Program-made: the position numbers and the translations under genes
Shown here: piece after piece, positions 18,705 to 28,312 of the stretch
Layout: each line of letters begins with the position of its first letter
Position numbering within the stretch: position 1 is the first letter of the stretch
The notes under the pieces: generated by a model
The model's input: the letters and a program-made list of their open reading frames with translations, nothing else
What the model was told of the DNA's origin: nothing
Database searches by the model: none
NCBI GenBank assembly: GCA_903925015.1
Contig: CAIYDY010000190.1
Location: 1-56,554 of the forward strand
Direction: 5' to 3'
Source: an uncultured Acidobacteriia bacterium
Lineage (GTDB): Bacteria > Acidobacteriota > Terriglobia > Bryobacterales > Bryobacteraceae
Length of the DNA stretch: 56,554 nucleotides

Positions 18705-20610
18705 GACCGATTCGAAATTCCAGCTAACCTCCGAGGCGGAAGATCTTGAGGGGCAACGGCGCGCCCGCCGGCAGAACTTCCTCGGTTACTACAACCGGGA
18801 ACTATCGTATCTGCGGCATCTGGGAGCCGAGTTTCGACGCAACCATGGGGAGGTGGCCTCCAAGCTCAAACTGGAGGACGAAATCTGCGACGATCCGCAC
18901 GTGGAAAGACTCTTGGAGTCGTTCGCGTTCCTGGCGGCCCGAATACACAACCGTATCGACGACGAATTTCCGGAGATCACGGGTGCGCTGCTGGAGGAGT
19001 TGTACCCTGCTTTTACCCGGCCGGTTCCCTCTGTGTCGCTTGTCGAATTCCAAACAGATCCGGAGCGAGGCAAACAGACAGTGGGTAGGAAGATTCCAAG
19101 GGAGACCGGTTTGGAGTCCAATCCGTCCGAAGGATTTGTTTGCCGGTTCCGCACCTGCTACGAAACGGAGCTTTGGCCGATCATGGTGAACTCGGCGTCG
19201 TGCCGTCCGGGCAGCACATTGCCACCTGAACTCACCAGGATGCCCACCTCCGCGGTGATCGAATTGAAGCTGGCGTGCAGTCCGGACCTGACGTTTTCGG
19301 CGCTCGGGCTGAACCGTCTCCGCTTCTATCTCAATGGGGAGAACGACGTAGTCTATCCGCTCTACGAGTTGTTGCTTGGCCGGTGTCATTCCGTTGTAGT
19401 CCATGATGCTGCGGTCGGGCCGGCCAGTCCGGGGGCGATTCAGGCGTCGGTCCAGGCTGCGGGGTTCGACGAGCGTGAGGGGTTGAGCTGGGATAAGCGC
19501 AACCGTCGGAGTTTTTCGGGCTACAACCTGTTGCAGGATTATTTTTCGTTTCCGCAGAAGTACCTGTTCGTTGATGTTGACTTCACCGATTCCGGCGGTG
19601 CAAGTAAGTTGAATGGCATGGGTACGGCCCGCGAGATCAAGATGCTATTTCTGATCGCGCCTTTTGAACGTTCCGAGTGGCGGCCGGTTCTGGAGCAACG
19701 CGTTTCCGCGAAGACATTCCGGCTCAACTGCACTCCGATCATCAACCTTTTTCCCGCCGTTTCCGACCCCATCCCGCTGCGGACCAACGTTTACGAGCTG
19801 CCGGTGCCGATCGGTCCGCGCGCCGAAACCTATTCTATAGACGAGGTTTACGGTGCGACAGTGGGCAGCTCCACGCGCACGCCATTCGGACGGTATATCG
19901 ACTGCGGCAACACGGATACTGGAACGGGGTATACGGGTTATTGGAATGCGGTGCGGCGTCCGAGCCGGCGCGAGGAAAACGTTTCGGAGATGTTCATCAG
20001 CCTCATCAACCGGATGGGCGATAAACTGTCTCCACGGGTCGACACGTTGACGGCGCGTGTCACCTGTACGAATCGGGACTGGCCTTTCCGCTTGCCGATG
20101 AACCAGCCGAACGGGGATTTCCACATGCAGCAATATCCGGAAATCCAAAAGATCGTCTGTTTACGCCCACCGTCGAAGGGCTTTCCCGCCGCCTCGAGCC
20201 GTACCAGCATGTGGCGGCTCTTGTCCCAGTTGTCGCTGAACCATCTTTCGCTGGTTGCGGACGGTCGCAACGCGCTGCAGTGCCTCTTGAGGGTTCACAA
20301 CCTTGCGGAGCTGGAGTTTGGCGAGGAGAATATCAAGGCAATCCGTTCGCTGAAGAGCTGGCCGGATTTCGCGCGGGTTTCCTCGGACCACGGGATGGCA
20401 TTTGTGCGGGGGCGCCGGGTTGAGGTCGTGTTGGACGAAACCCGCTTTGCGACGAGCGGGGCGTTCCTGTTTGGCAGCGTATTGGAGAGATTCCTCGGTC
20501 TCTACACCTCGCTGAACTCGTTCTCCCAACTGACGCTCATGTCAGCGAACAGGGGCGAAAAGCCGATCCACATGTGGGCTCCGCGGGCGGGCAGCAAGGT
20601 GGTGGTTTGA
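18697..20610 (+). CDS. tssF: T6SS baseplate protein TssF
   Basis: 637 residues, slightly longer than the usual 590-620. The N-terminus FLGYYNRELSYLRHLGAEF and the HVERLLESFAFLAARIHNRIDDEFPEIT region are classic TssF (VasA/ImpG). TssF forms the baseplate wedge with TssG, TssE and TssK. It starts at GTG 18697 within the end of tssE; its TGA shares one base with the tssG ATG. Confidence 0.95.
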   Translation: MAETDSKFQLTSEAEDLEGQRRARRQNFLGYYNRELSYLRHLGAEFRRNHGEVASKLKLEDEICDDPHVERLLESFAFLAARIHNRIDDEFPEITGALLEELYPAFTRPVPSVSLVEFQTDPERGKQTVGRKIPRETGLESNPSEGFVCRFRTCYETELWPIMVNSASCRPGSTLPPELTRMPTSAVIELKLACSPDLTFSALGLNRLRFYLNGENDVVYPLYELLLGRCHSVVVHDAAVGPASPGAIQASVQAAGFDEREGLSWDKRNRRSFSGYNLLQDYFSFPQKYLFVDVDFTDSGGASKLNGMGTAREIKMLFLIAPFERSEWRPVLEQRVSAKTFRLNCTPIINLFPAVSDPIPLRTNVYELPVPIGPRAETYSIDEVYGATVGSSTRTPFGRYIDCGNTDTGTGYTGYWNAVRRPSRREENVSEMFISLINRMGDKLSPRVDTLTARVTCTNRDWPFRLPMNQPNGDFHMQQYPEIQKIVCLRPPSKGFPAASSRTSMWRLLSQLSLNHLSLVADGRNALQCLLRVHNLAELEFGEENIKAIRSLKSWPDFARVSSDHGMAFVRGRRVEVVLDETRFATSGAFLFGSVLERFLGLYTSLNSFSQLTLMSANRGEKPIHMWAPRAGSKVVV

Positions 20611-21761
20611 TGAAGGGCACCGGTGTGGACCCGGTTCTGGAGCAATTATTCGAGGAGCCGTGGCGGTTCGAGTTTCCGCAAGCCATGCGGGTGCTGCTCC
20701 GCAACAGCGAACACGGCGAGCAGGTTCGGCCGGAGGACCGGCGGTATGACGATGCTCGGGAGCCGGTCCGGATTGGGGCCAACCAGTCGCTGGGATTTCC
20801 GGCCAGCGACATCCAATCCATCGACCGGGCGGCGGCGGTCGGCCAGACCGGCACAGCCTCGACGAGCGTAGAACGGGCGCGGATGAAGATCAACTTTCTG
20901 GGGCTGACCGGTCCGTCCGGCGTCCTCCCGATTCCGTACACGGAGTACCTCCTCGGCGGAGCCGATCCGACAGGGAAGATGAGGGTCCCGGCGGATTTGG
21001 TTGATTTTTTCGACATCTTCAACCACCGGATGGCGATGCTGTTCTATTACGGTTGGGAGAAGTACCGCTTTCCGGTGATGCGGGAGCGGTGCGTGGAACC
21101 AGCCGGGGACCAAGCTAGCTCGGGCGCTGTTCCAAGCCACGATTTTTTCGGCCAGATGCTTCTCAGCCTGGTGGGGCTGGGGACGGACTATCTGCAGGGC
21201 CGTCAAAGCACTCCCGACGCGTTTTTCGCGAAATATGCCGGCTTGCTGGCGATCCAGCCAAGGTCGGCGTGCGCACTCGAGGCAATCCTTGGGGACGACC
21301 TCCAGGTGCCGGTCGAAGTCAAGCAGTTTCAGGGCGGTTGGTACCCGCTGGCGCAGAACAGCAAGACTTGTTTTTCGGATATTGAATCGGATTCGGACCG
21401 CCTGGGGCATGGGGTGGTTGTCAGCGAGGAGTACTGGAGCCAGGAGTTCATGGTCCGGATCACCATCGGCCCGCTGGACTTGCCCAACTACCGGCGGTTT
21501 TTGCGCGGAGGCTCCGGGCTGAAGCGCTTGGAGGAAATTTGCAGGTTCTATTCGAGGGATGAGGTGGTGTTCGAGCTGCAGCTCATCCTGTTGAAGGACC
21601 AAGTTCCGGGGGCCAGGCTGTCGGGTGCGGCGACGGAAAATTCCGACGACTCGCAACTCGGCTGGACGACGTGGGCCCGCTCCGTCAACGAGGACGGGAA
21701 TGACGCCATGGCGGTTCCGTTCCTGCGCGATGTGGACGATGTGGTGATTCGGTTGACATAG
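20610..21761 (+). CDS. tssG: T6SS baseplate protein TssG
   Basis: 383 residues from the ATG at 20610, which overlaps the tssF stop by one base (TGATG). The frame extends upstream to 20574, but that part lies inside tssF. Family features are PWRFEFPQAMRVLL near the start, RIGANQSLGFPASDI, the LTGPSGVLPIPYTEYLL block and DFFDIFNHRMAMLFYYGWEKYR (split here across two motifs). TssG bridges TssF and TssK in the wedge. Confidence 0.95.
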   Translation: MKGTGVDPVLEQLFEEPWRFEFPQAMRVLLRNSEHGEQVRPEDRRYDDAREPVRIGANQSLGFPASDIQSIDRAAAVGQTGTASTSVERARMKINFLGLTGPSGVLPIPYTEYLLGGADPTGKMRVPADLVDFFDIFNHRMAMLFYYGWEKYRFPVMRERCVEPAGDQASSGAVPSHDFFGQMLLSLVGLGTDYLQGRQSTPDAFFAKYAGLLAIQPRSACALEAILGDDLQVPVEVKQFQGGWYPLAQNSKTCFSDIESDSDRLGHGVVVSEEYWSQEFMVRITIGPLDLPNYRRFLRGGSGLKRLEEICRFYSRDEVVFELQLILLKDQVPGARLSGAATENSDDSQLGWTTWARSVNEDGNDAMAVPFLRDVDDVVIRLT

Positions 21762-21788
21762 AATTTTGTATTTAGGAAGAGAAACAGC

Positions 21789-24425
21789 ATGATCAACGTC
21801 AGCTTGCAGAATCTGATTCAGCGTCTCAACGCGAAGACCCGGAATGCGCTCGAAGGCGCGGCAGGGTTGTGTCTGGCCCGGGCCCAATACGAGGTCGAAC
21901 TGGAGCATTTCCTGCTGAAGTTGCTCGACGACACCGACAATGATCTGCTGCGGATCTGCAGATACTTCCAGGTGGATGCCTCGCGGCTGGGCTCCGATCT
22001 GACACGCAGCCTGGGTTACCTTAAGGCGGGCAACCAGGGTACGCCCAATCTTAGCGAGACCTTGGTGAAGGCGTTGGTGGACGGCTGGGCCTTTGGCTCC
22101 ATCGATTTCCGCGCGTCGCAGATTCGAACGGGTTTCGTGGTGCTAGCGGCGGCCCAGAACTCGGAAATGTTCAAGATGCTGGCGAAGATCTCGCCCGAAT
22201 GGCGTGGGATGAATCCCGAGGAACTGCACCTCAAGTTCGAGGACATCCTTGGAGGATCGCCCGAAACTTCTGGCTCGGGACCGAGCACAGCGGGTGCCGC
22301 CACCGACGCCCCGACCAAGGCGGGAGGCGACGGGACACCATTCCTGCAGCAATATACGCAGAATCTCACCGAACAGGCCAAGACCGGAAAACTGGATCCA
22401 GTCTACGGGCGCGACCAGGAGGTCCGGCAACTGATCGACATCCTGATGCGCCGCAGGCAAAACAACCCGATTCTGACGGGCGAGGCCGGCGTGGGCAAGA
22501 CGGCTGTTGTAGAGGGTTTCGCTCTCTGCATCGCAAATGGGGACGTGCCGGAGGAACTGCGCAATGTCGCGCTGCACAGCTTGGATCTGACGCTGCTGCA
22601 GGCGGGAGCAGGGGTGAAGGGCGAGTTCGAAAACCGTTTGAAGGGCCTGATCGCCGAGGTGAAATCGTCCACGACGCCCATCATTCTCTTTATCGACGAA
22701 GCCCATACGCTGATCGGGGCCGGTGGGGCGGCTGGCCAGAACGATGCCGCAAATATCTTGAAGCCTGCTTTGGCACGCGGCGAGTTGCGAACGATCGCCG
22801 CGACAACGTGGTCCGAATACAAGCGGTTTTTTGAGCGCGACCCCGCGCTGACACGCCGGTTCCAAGTTGTAAAAGTCGAGGAGCCGGATGAAGCGCAGTG
22901 TCTGCTGATGCTGCGGGCGATCGCGCCTTCGCTCGAAAAGCACCATGGAGTCCGGATTCTGGACGAAGGATTGGCTGCGGCCGTGAAGCTGTCGAGCCGG
23001 TTCCTGACCGGCCGCCAACTACCGGACAAGGCGGTGAGCGTCCTGGATACGGTTTGCGCCCGGCTGAACATCGGGCAAAAGGCCATGCCGGGCGCCATTC
23101 AGGATTTGTACCGCAAGCTGGAGGATTTCGGGATCCAGGAACGGATTCTTCTGCGCGAGTCCGCCACCGGTTCCGACCATGTGGCACGGCTTGACGCGAT
23201 CCGGGCTGCACGGGAGGCCACTGCGGCCGATCTCGCGGCTCGGGAGGAACGTTGGAAAAAGGAGCTGGAGTTGGTCCGGCAGGCGCGGGAACTGCGGGCG
23301 GCGCTGGAAGCTCTGGCTGGTGGCGACGCGGCCGGGGAAGTATCGCGGGCGAAGTTGGTCCAAGTTGGGGCCGAACTGGCCGAACTCCAAGGGGAGACAC
23401 CGTTGGTGCGCGTTGTGGCCGACGGGCAGATGGTGGGCGAAGTCATCTCGGCATGGACTGGCATTCCCGCCGGCAAGATGATGAGGGACGATGTCCAGAA
23501 CTTGCTTACGCTGGGAGAGCAACTGAAGGGTAGGGTAGTGGGTCAGGACCACGCGCTGGAAATGATCGCGCAGCGCGTGCAGACGTCGGGGGCGAATTTG
23601 GAGGATCCAAACCGTCCGGTTGGTGTTTTCATGCTGGTGGGCCCCAGCGGCGTGGGAAAGACGGAGACGGCGCTGGCGCTATCCGACCTTCTGTTCGGCG
23701 GTGAGCGGAATCTGATCACCATCAACATGTCGGAGTTCCAGGAGTCGCACACGGTCTCGACTCTGAAAGGAGCGCCTCCCGGCTATGTCGGCTTTGGCGA
23801 GGGCGGCGTCCTGACCGAGGCGGTGCGCAAGCGCCCGTATTCGGTGGTGCTGTTGGACGAGGTTGAAAAAGCGCACCCCGACGTGTTGGAACTCTTCTAT
23901 CAGGTCTTTGACAAGGGTGTAATGGAAGACGGGGAAGGTCGGGAGATCTACTTCCGCAACTGCATCATTCTGCTGACAAGCAACGCGGCCAGCGACCAAT
24001 TGATGAAGCTTTGCGACGATCCGGAGACAACTCCATCCCCTACGGCGCTGGCAACGGCAATACGTCCGGAGTTGGTGAAAATCTTCAAGCCGGCGTTCCT
24101 CGGCCGGATGGTGGTTGTGCCCTACTTCCCGGTGCGGGACGAGGCGCTCAAGTTGATTGTCAGGCTGAAGCTCAACAAGATTGTGAAGCGGATGCGGGAA
24201 AACAATCGCGTAACCCTGTCGTACGACGAGTCTGTGGTGGAGTCCATCGCTAGCCGGTGCACCGAGGTTGAGACCGGTGCCCGGAATGTGGACAACATCC
24301 TTACCAACACCGTGCTGCCGGAAATTTCTCGGTTGTTGTTGGGCCGGATGGCGGCGGGTGTCGAGGTGCGTTCGGTGTCCGTCGCCCCTGCGGCCGACGG
24401 CAGCCTGCAGTATACGCTGGGGTGA
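21789..24425 (+). CDS. clpV: T6SS sheath-disassembly ATPase TssH/ClpV
   Basis: 878 residues, the normal size of ClpV, a AAA+ unfoldase that recycles contracted TssB/C sheath. There is an N-terminal Clp-N domain (1-150), a first Walker A GEAGVGKT (231-238) with Walker B ILFIDEAH, a middle coiled region, and a second Walker A GPSGVGKT (about 618-625) with VVLLDEVEKAHPD. Both sensor regions look intact. Placement directly before vgrG and after tssG is usual for class i systems. Both ATPase sites keep the catalytic Lys and acidic residues. Confidence 0.97.
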   Translation: MINVSLQNLIQRLNAKTRNALEGAAGLCLARAQYEVELEHFLLKLLDDTDNDLLRICRYFQVDASRLGSDLTRSLGYLKAGNQGTPNLSETLVKALVDGWAFGSIDFRASQIRTGFVVLAAAQNSEMFKMLAKISPEWRGMNPEELHLKFEDILGGSPETSGSGPSTAGAATDAPTKAGGDGTPFLQQYTQNLTEQAKTGKLDPVYGRDQEVRQLIDILMRRRQNNPILTGEAGVGKTAVVEGFALCIANGDVPEELRNVALHSLDLTLLQAGAGVKGEFENRLKGLIAEVKSSTTPIILFIDEAHTLIGAGGAAGQNDAANILKPALARGELRTIAATTWSEYKRFFERDPALTRRFQVVKVEEPDEAQCLLMLRAIAPSLEKHHGVRILDEGLAAAVKLSSRFLTGRQLPDKAVSVLDTVCARLNIGQKAMPGAIQDLYRKLEDFGIQERILLRESATGSDHVARLDAIRAAREATAADLAAREERWKKELELVRQARELRAALEALAGGDAAGEVSRAKLVQVGAELAELQGETPLVRVVADGQMVGEVISAWTGIPAGKMMRDDVQNLLTLGEQLKGRVVGQDHALEMIAQRVQTSGANLEDPNRPVGVFMLVGPSGVGKTETALALSDLLFGGERNLITINMSEFQESHTVSTLKGAPPGYVGFGEGGVLTEAVRKRPYSVVLLDEVEKAHPDVLELFYQVFDKGVMEDGEGREIYFRNCIILLTSNAASDQLMKLCDDPETTPSPTALATAIRPELVKIFKPAFLGRMVVVPYFPVRDEALKLIVRLKLNKIVKRMRENNRVTLSYDESVVESIASRCTEVETGARNVDNILTNTVLPEISRLLLGRMAAGVEVRSVSVAPAADGSLQYTLG

Positions 24426-24456
24426 GGGCGGCCCCTCGCCGGAAATCTGAAAAACC

Positions 24457-26367
24457 ATGCCACAACCTTACACACAGGATGGACGTCCCATTCGGCTCGA
24501 TACGCCATTGGGGGAGGATGTCTTGCTGCTGGAGGAGTTCAGCGGGGTCGAGACTGTCTCTCAGCAATACTCGTTTCATTTGCGGGCGGTCTCGACCAGC
24601 GGGTCCTTGGGTTTGGAAAATGAGCTACTGCAAAAACCGGTGGTGGTTTCGCTCATTCAGTCTGGCGGTGAGTCGCGATATTTCCACGGTATTGTCAGCC
24701 GTGCGGTGCAGTTGGAGCGCACCAAGGGCCTAACGACGTACCATATCGAGATCGTGCCGTGGACCTGGTTCCTGTCCTTGGCGACTGACTGCCGGATATT
24801 CAAGAAGACCTCGATCCAAGACATCCTCAAACAGATATTTTCGGACCACGGCTTCCGTGATTACGAGTTTCATCTGGATGGGCCCTACCAGCGCGACTAC
24901 TGTGTCCAGTACCGGGAGACGTGTCTGGACTTCATTTCGCGCCTGATGGAGGAGGAAGGAATTTTCTATTTCTTCAAACATGAGAAGGATAAGCATGTGC
25001 TCGTCGTCAGCGACGGGCAGTCCATTTTTGCGCCGTGCCCGTTTCTTCCAGATGTCGAGTATGGTCTTTCCGCGGATTCCACCATTGACAAGGACGTGGT
25101 TCGGACAATTGCGGTGGAGCATTCGGTGCGCAGCCGGACTGTATCGCTCGCCGACTACGATTTCCAGAAGCCGAAAGTGAATCTGGGCGTTCGTGCCACA
25201 TCGAGCCTTTACGATCTATACGACTATCCCGGTCGCTACGAGACTCGGGAAGTGGGCCAACAGTACGCAAAAGTTCAATTGGAGGAGCAGGAGGCGCAAC
25301 GGCGGGTTCTGGCCGGAACCAGCAACTGCCGCCAGTTTGTGGCTGGGTACAAGTTCAACCTGCATGACATTACGGGGCAGTTGGCGGACGACTCTTTTGT
25401 TCTGTTATCGGTCGCTCACTCGGCCAGTTCAACCAGTTACCGGTCGGATGGCTTGGAGCCATTCATGTACGAGAATCATTTTCAATCGATTCCGGCTGAG
25501 GTTACCTATCGGCCGCCGCGCTTGGTCCGAAGGCCGCGCGTCGAGGGAACCCAGACAGCCGTGGTGGTTGGCCCTCTCGGCGAAGATTTCAACATTGTGG
25601 ACAAGTACGGTCGGGTGGAGGTGAAGTTCTTCTGGGACAGGGAAGAGAAGAGCTCCTGCCCGGTCCGGGTTTCGCAGGCGTGGGCCGGGAAAAATTGGGG
25701 GTCGATCCATCTCCCACGTATCGGCCAAGAGGTGATCGTGGATTTCCTGGAAGGAAATCCGGACCGACCGCTCATCATTGGCCGGGTCTACAACGCCGAA
25801 CAGATGCCTCCATACGACCTGCCGGACGACCAGACCATTAGCGGCGTCAAGTCGCGGTCTTCCAAAGGTGGCGGTGCGGCCAACTACAACGAGATTATCC
25901 TCGAAGACAAGAAGGGCCTTGAATTCATTCGCATCCATGCGGAGAAGGATATGCACGAATTCGTCGAGAACGATAGCTACGAATTCGTCGGACAGCACCG
26001 CCATTTGATGGTGGAGGGTTCGCAGACGGACAGCGTCACGGGGGACAAACACCAAACCGTGAGCGGAGAGCATCGGGAGGATGTGGCTGGCGATGTCTCG
26101 ATCACAATTGGCGGGAGTCAGCATGCCAAGGTCGGCTCTCTCTATGCCCTCGATTCCGGCCAGGAGATCCACCTGAAGGGCGGCATGAAGATCATCATCG
26201 AGGCGGGGATGCAGTTGTCGCTCGTTGGGGCCGGGGGGTTCATTGATATTGGTCCGGCCGGCGTTACCATTCAGGGCACTATGGTGAAGATCAACAGTGG
26301 CGGAGCCAAGGGTTCGGGTTCTCCGGCTGAGCCAAAAGCACCCAAGAAGCCTAAAAAAGCGAGCTGA
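24457..26367 (+). CDS. vgrG: T6SS spike protein VgrG (TssI)
   Basis: 636 residues with the gp27-like core (for example SRLMEEEGIFYFFKHE around 160-180), the gp5 OB-fold (DKYGRVEVKFFWD, SQAWAGKNWGSIHLPRIGQEV) and a C-terminal beta-helix. The end is a short Lys/Pro-rich tail and not an enzymatic domain, so this is probably a carrier spike whose cargo binds through the PAAR and DUF4123 proteins encoded at 37957-38979. The stop codon abuts the stem of the terminator. Confidence 0.96.
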   Translation: MPQPYTQDGRPIRLDTPLGEDVLLLEEFSGVETVSQQYSFHLRAVSTSGSLGLENELLQKPVVVSLIQSGGESRYFHGIVSRAVQLERTKGLTTYHIEIVPWTWFLSLATDCRIFKKTSIQDILKQIFSDHGFRDYEFHLDGPYQRDYCVQYRETCLDFISRLMEEEGIFYFFKHEKDKHVLVVSDGQSIFAPCPFLPDVEYGLSADSTIDKDVVRTIAVEHSVRSRTVSLADYDFQKPKVNLGVRATSSLYDLYDYPGRYETREVGQQYAKVQLEEQEAQRRVLAGTSNCRQFVAGYKFNLHDITGQLADDSFVLLSVAHSASSTSYRSDGLEPFMYENHFQSIPAEVTYRPPRLVRRPRVEGTQTAVVVGPLGEDFNIVDKYGRVEVKFFWDREEKSSCPVRVSQAWAGKNWGSIHLPRIGQEVIVDFLEGNPDRPLIIGRVYNAEQMPPYDLPDDQTISGVKSRSSKGGGAANYNEIILEDKKGLEFIRIHAEKDMHEFVENDSYEFVGQHRHLMVEGSQTDSVTGDKHQTVSGEHREDVAGDVSITIGGSQHAKVGSLYALDSGQEIHLKGGMKIIIEAGMQLSLVGAGGFIDIGPAGVTIQGTMVKINSGGAKGSGSPAEPKAPKKPKKAS

Positions 26368-26393
26368 TCGACCGTAGAATCCGCTCGCTTTTT
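26354..26393. terminator. Bidirectional intrinsic terminator between vgrG and a convergent kinase gene
   Basis: AAAAAGCGAGC (26354-26364) pairs perfectly with GCTCGCTTTTT (26383-26393), an 11-bp stem with an 18-nt loop, followed by ACTTTTTC. Read on either strand the stem ends in a T-rich run, so it can end both the T6SS operon and the convergent kinase gene, whose TAA stop lies in it. Confidence 0.85.
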
Positions 26394-28137
26394 ACTTTTT
26401 CTTTCTCGCCCACCACGCCCCAATGGCAAATGGACGGCGTGCGGTGGGAGTGGCTTCGATACGGTTGGCGTCGAGCAGTTCCCCCAGTTCCTTGGAAGCG
26501 GTGGCGATCGACTGTAGCCGTGCGCTCTTGTCCTTGGTGAGGCAGCGCTCGATCAGGGACGCGAGCGGCGGCGGCACTGTCGGATCGTGCTTGGACACGG
26601 GTGGCGGTTCGGCATTGGCAATCTGCATCATGGTCGACCGCATGTTCATCCCTTTGAAGGGCAATCGACCGCAGACGATCTGATAGAGAATGATGCCGAA
26701 GGAGAAGATGTCGCTCCGATGGTCGATGAGTTCTCCGAGGACCTGTTCCGGTGACATGTAGGCGGGCGTTCCCACAATGCTGCCCGCTACTGTGAGGGAT
26801 GCCGACTGGGTCTCAGTGGAACCGGGTTCTGCGGCCCGGTTATACCTAGCCAAGCCAAAATCGAGGACCTTGACGAGGCCATCGGGTGCGACCATGATGT
26901 TGCCGGGCTTGAGATCGCGGTGTACCACTCCTGCAGCATGGGCGGCGGCTACCGCGTCCGCAATCTGCCGTGCATAGCCCAACAAATCAGCTCTGGACTT
27001 GGAACCGGTCTCCAGCAAGTGGGCAATGGTTACGCCTTGGATATACTCCATGGCGATGAAATCAAGACCTTCCGCAGAGTTCAGTTCGTAGATTGTAATG
27101 ATGTTGCGGTGGTTCAGGGCCGACGCCGCACGAGCTTCCCGAACGAAGCGGCCCTTTTGGCCATCCTCACTATCCGGGGGCATTACTTTTAGGGCCACCT
27201 GGCGCTGAAGTTTGGTGTCGAGCGCCTTGTATACGACACCCATGCCACCTTGCCCCAGCCTGCCGGTGATCTTATAGTGCCCCAGGCTTCTGCCCGATGC
27301 CAGCTTGGGGAACCGGGGATCGTCTTCGTCCGTCTTTGCGTCTTCGGGCTGGCCAGCGAGTGTCTGGGTCACGTCGTCGTTGTTCTGGACGTGGACCGGG
27401 GCCATAAGTGTAGCCTCCGAACCCTGGACTGGCGGAAGTGAGGTCGGCCAGAGTTCCGTAGGTGCGGTGACGGGATAGAGCTCGGTTGCAACAGTCGATT
27501 CATCGAATTTGTGGCTCTCGATGGGCTCGGGCACAGAATGCAGAGCGGATGGTTCGTCGAAGTTGGCCGCGGATTTCGCCCATGGCATCTCAACGGTTGT
27601 CTCAGTCTCGGTGCGGGAGGCGGTCTTAGCAGGGTCGGCCAGTGTCTCCTGAAGGTCGCCGTCGAACGGGTTGTCCGTTGAAAAGGTGATCTGGTCGGTA
27701 GGTGCCGGGGAGATCGCCGCAAGCCACTTGGTAAAGCCGCCCGGCGCCGCTTGGTACTCGTCCGCGGGAGTCATGGGGGTAACCGTCGAAGATTCCGGGG
27801 GTTCCTGCCCTTGGAAATGAATTTCCGGCGCAGTGGGATGAGCCTCAACAGGATGGACGGCAGGTATTGGGATCTCCGAGACTTCGACGGGTTGGTGGTT
27901 CCAATGGACTTCCGCCACCGGCGCGGGGGGGGCGACTGTAGCCGGGCCCTTCATGGCCATGAGCCATTGTGTAAATCCCGGAGTGGTGGCTTGGCTAGGT
28001 TCACCATCCTCGGTCGCGGCTGTTTCGGTAGCAACGACGGGGACCGATGGCTCCTGGGGACGAGGAACATCCCCAACCTGCCCGGCTGCACTGCGGCGAG
28101 CCTTCAAACGAACCGCCAGTTGATAAATTTCGACCAT
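26392..28137 (-). CDS. Ser/Thr protein kinase with long disordered N-terminal region
   Basis: 581 residues. The kinase domain (about 288-560) is intact: GQGGMG glycine loop (295-300), Lys317, HRDLKPGN (406-413), DFG (426-428) and GTPAYMSPEQ. The first 280 residues are Pro/Thr/Glu-rich and hold two copies of a GFTxWL motif, GFTQWLMAM (54-62) and GFTKWLAAI (134-142), and a TQTLAG segment (257-262). No transmembrane helix is visible, unlike PpkA-type kinases. It is convergent with vgrG and divergent from a second kinase. By analogy with PpkA/Fha control of T6SS it may regulate secretion, but this is inference. Confidence 0.9.
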   Translation of the reverse strand: MVEIYQLAVRLKARRSAAGQVGDVPRPQEPSVPVVATETAATEDGEPSQATTPGFTQWLMAMKGPATVAPPAPVAEVHWNHQPVEVSEIPIPAVHPVEAHPTAPEIHFQGQEPPESSTVTPMTPADEYQAAPGGFTKWLAAISPAPTDQITFSTDNPFDGDLQETLADPAKTASRTETETTVEMPWAKSAANFDEPSALHSVPEPIESHKFDESTVATELYPVTAPTELWPTSLPPVQGSEATLMAPVHVQNNDDVTQTLAGQPEDAKTDEDDPRFPKLASGRSLGHYKITGRLGQGGMGVVYKALDTKLQRQVALKVMPPDSEDGQKGRFVREARAASALNHRNIITIYELNSAEGLDFIAMEYIQGVTIAHLLETGSKSRADLLGYARQIADAVAAAHAAGVVHRDLKPGNIMVAPDGLVKVLDFGLARYNRAAEPGSTETQSASLTVAGSIVGTPAYMSPEQVLGELIDHRSDIFSFGIILYQIVCGRLPFKGMNMRSTMMQIANAEPPPVSKHDPTVPPPLASLIERCLTKDKSARLQSIATASKELGELLDANRIEATPTARRPFAIGAWWARKKK

Positions 28138-28312
28138 TTTGGCCCTGTGCCCCCGGATTCATCCGACCGGAAAGACGTTCGGAGCGAGCGATCCGGTGAA
28201 CCCAACATTATAGCCTTGCCTGTATCGGAAGGCATCACAAGCGACATCGGAATCGCAATCCATGGGATCATTGCCCATAATAGTATGATTGCCGTTAAGC
28301 GGAAGGAGTGCC
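28138..28312. promoter_or_regulatory. Divergent intergenic region between two kinase genes
   Basis: 175 nt separating starts on opposite strands. A perfect TATAAT on the minus strand (28212-28207) could serve the gene ending at 26392, though no good -35 is seen. On the plus side TATGAT (28284-28289) is the best -10 word, and GGAAGGAG precedes the ATG at 28313. Confidence 0.35.

Noticed and set aside
20646-21908. 420-codon minus-strand frame across tssG
   Set aside because: Antisense to tssG and the clpV start, with Arg/Pro-rich shadow composition.
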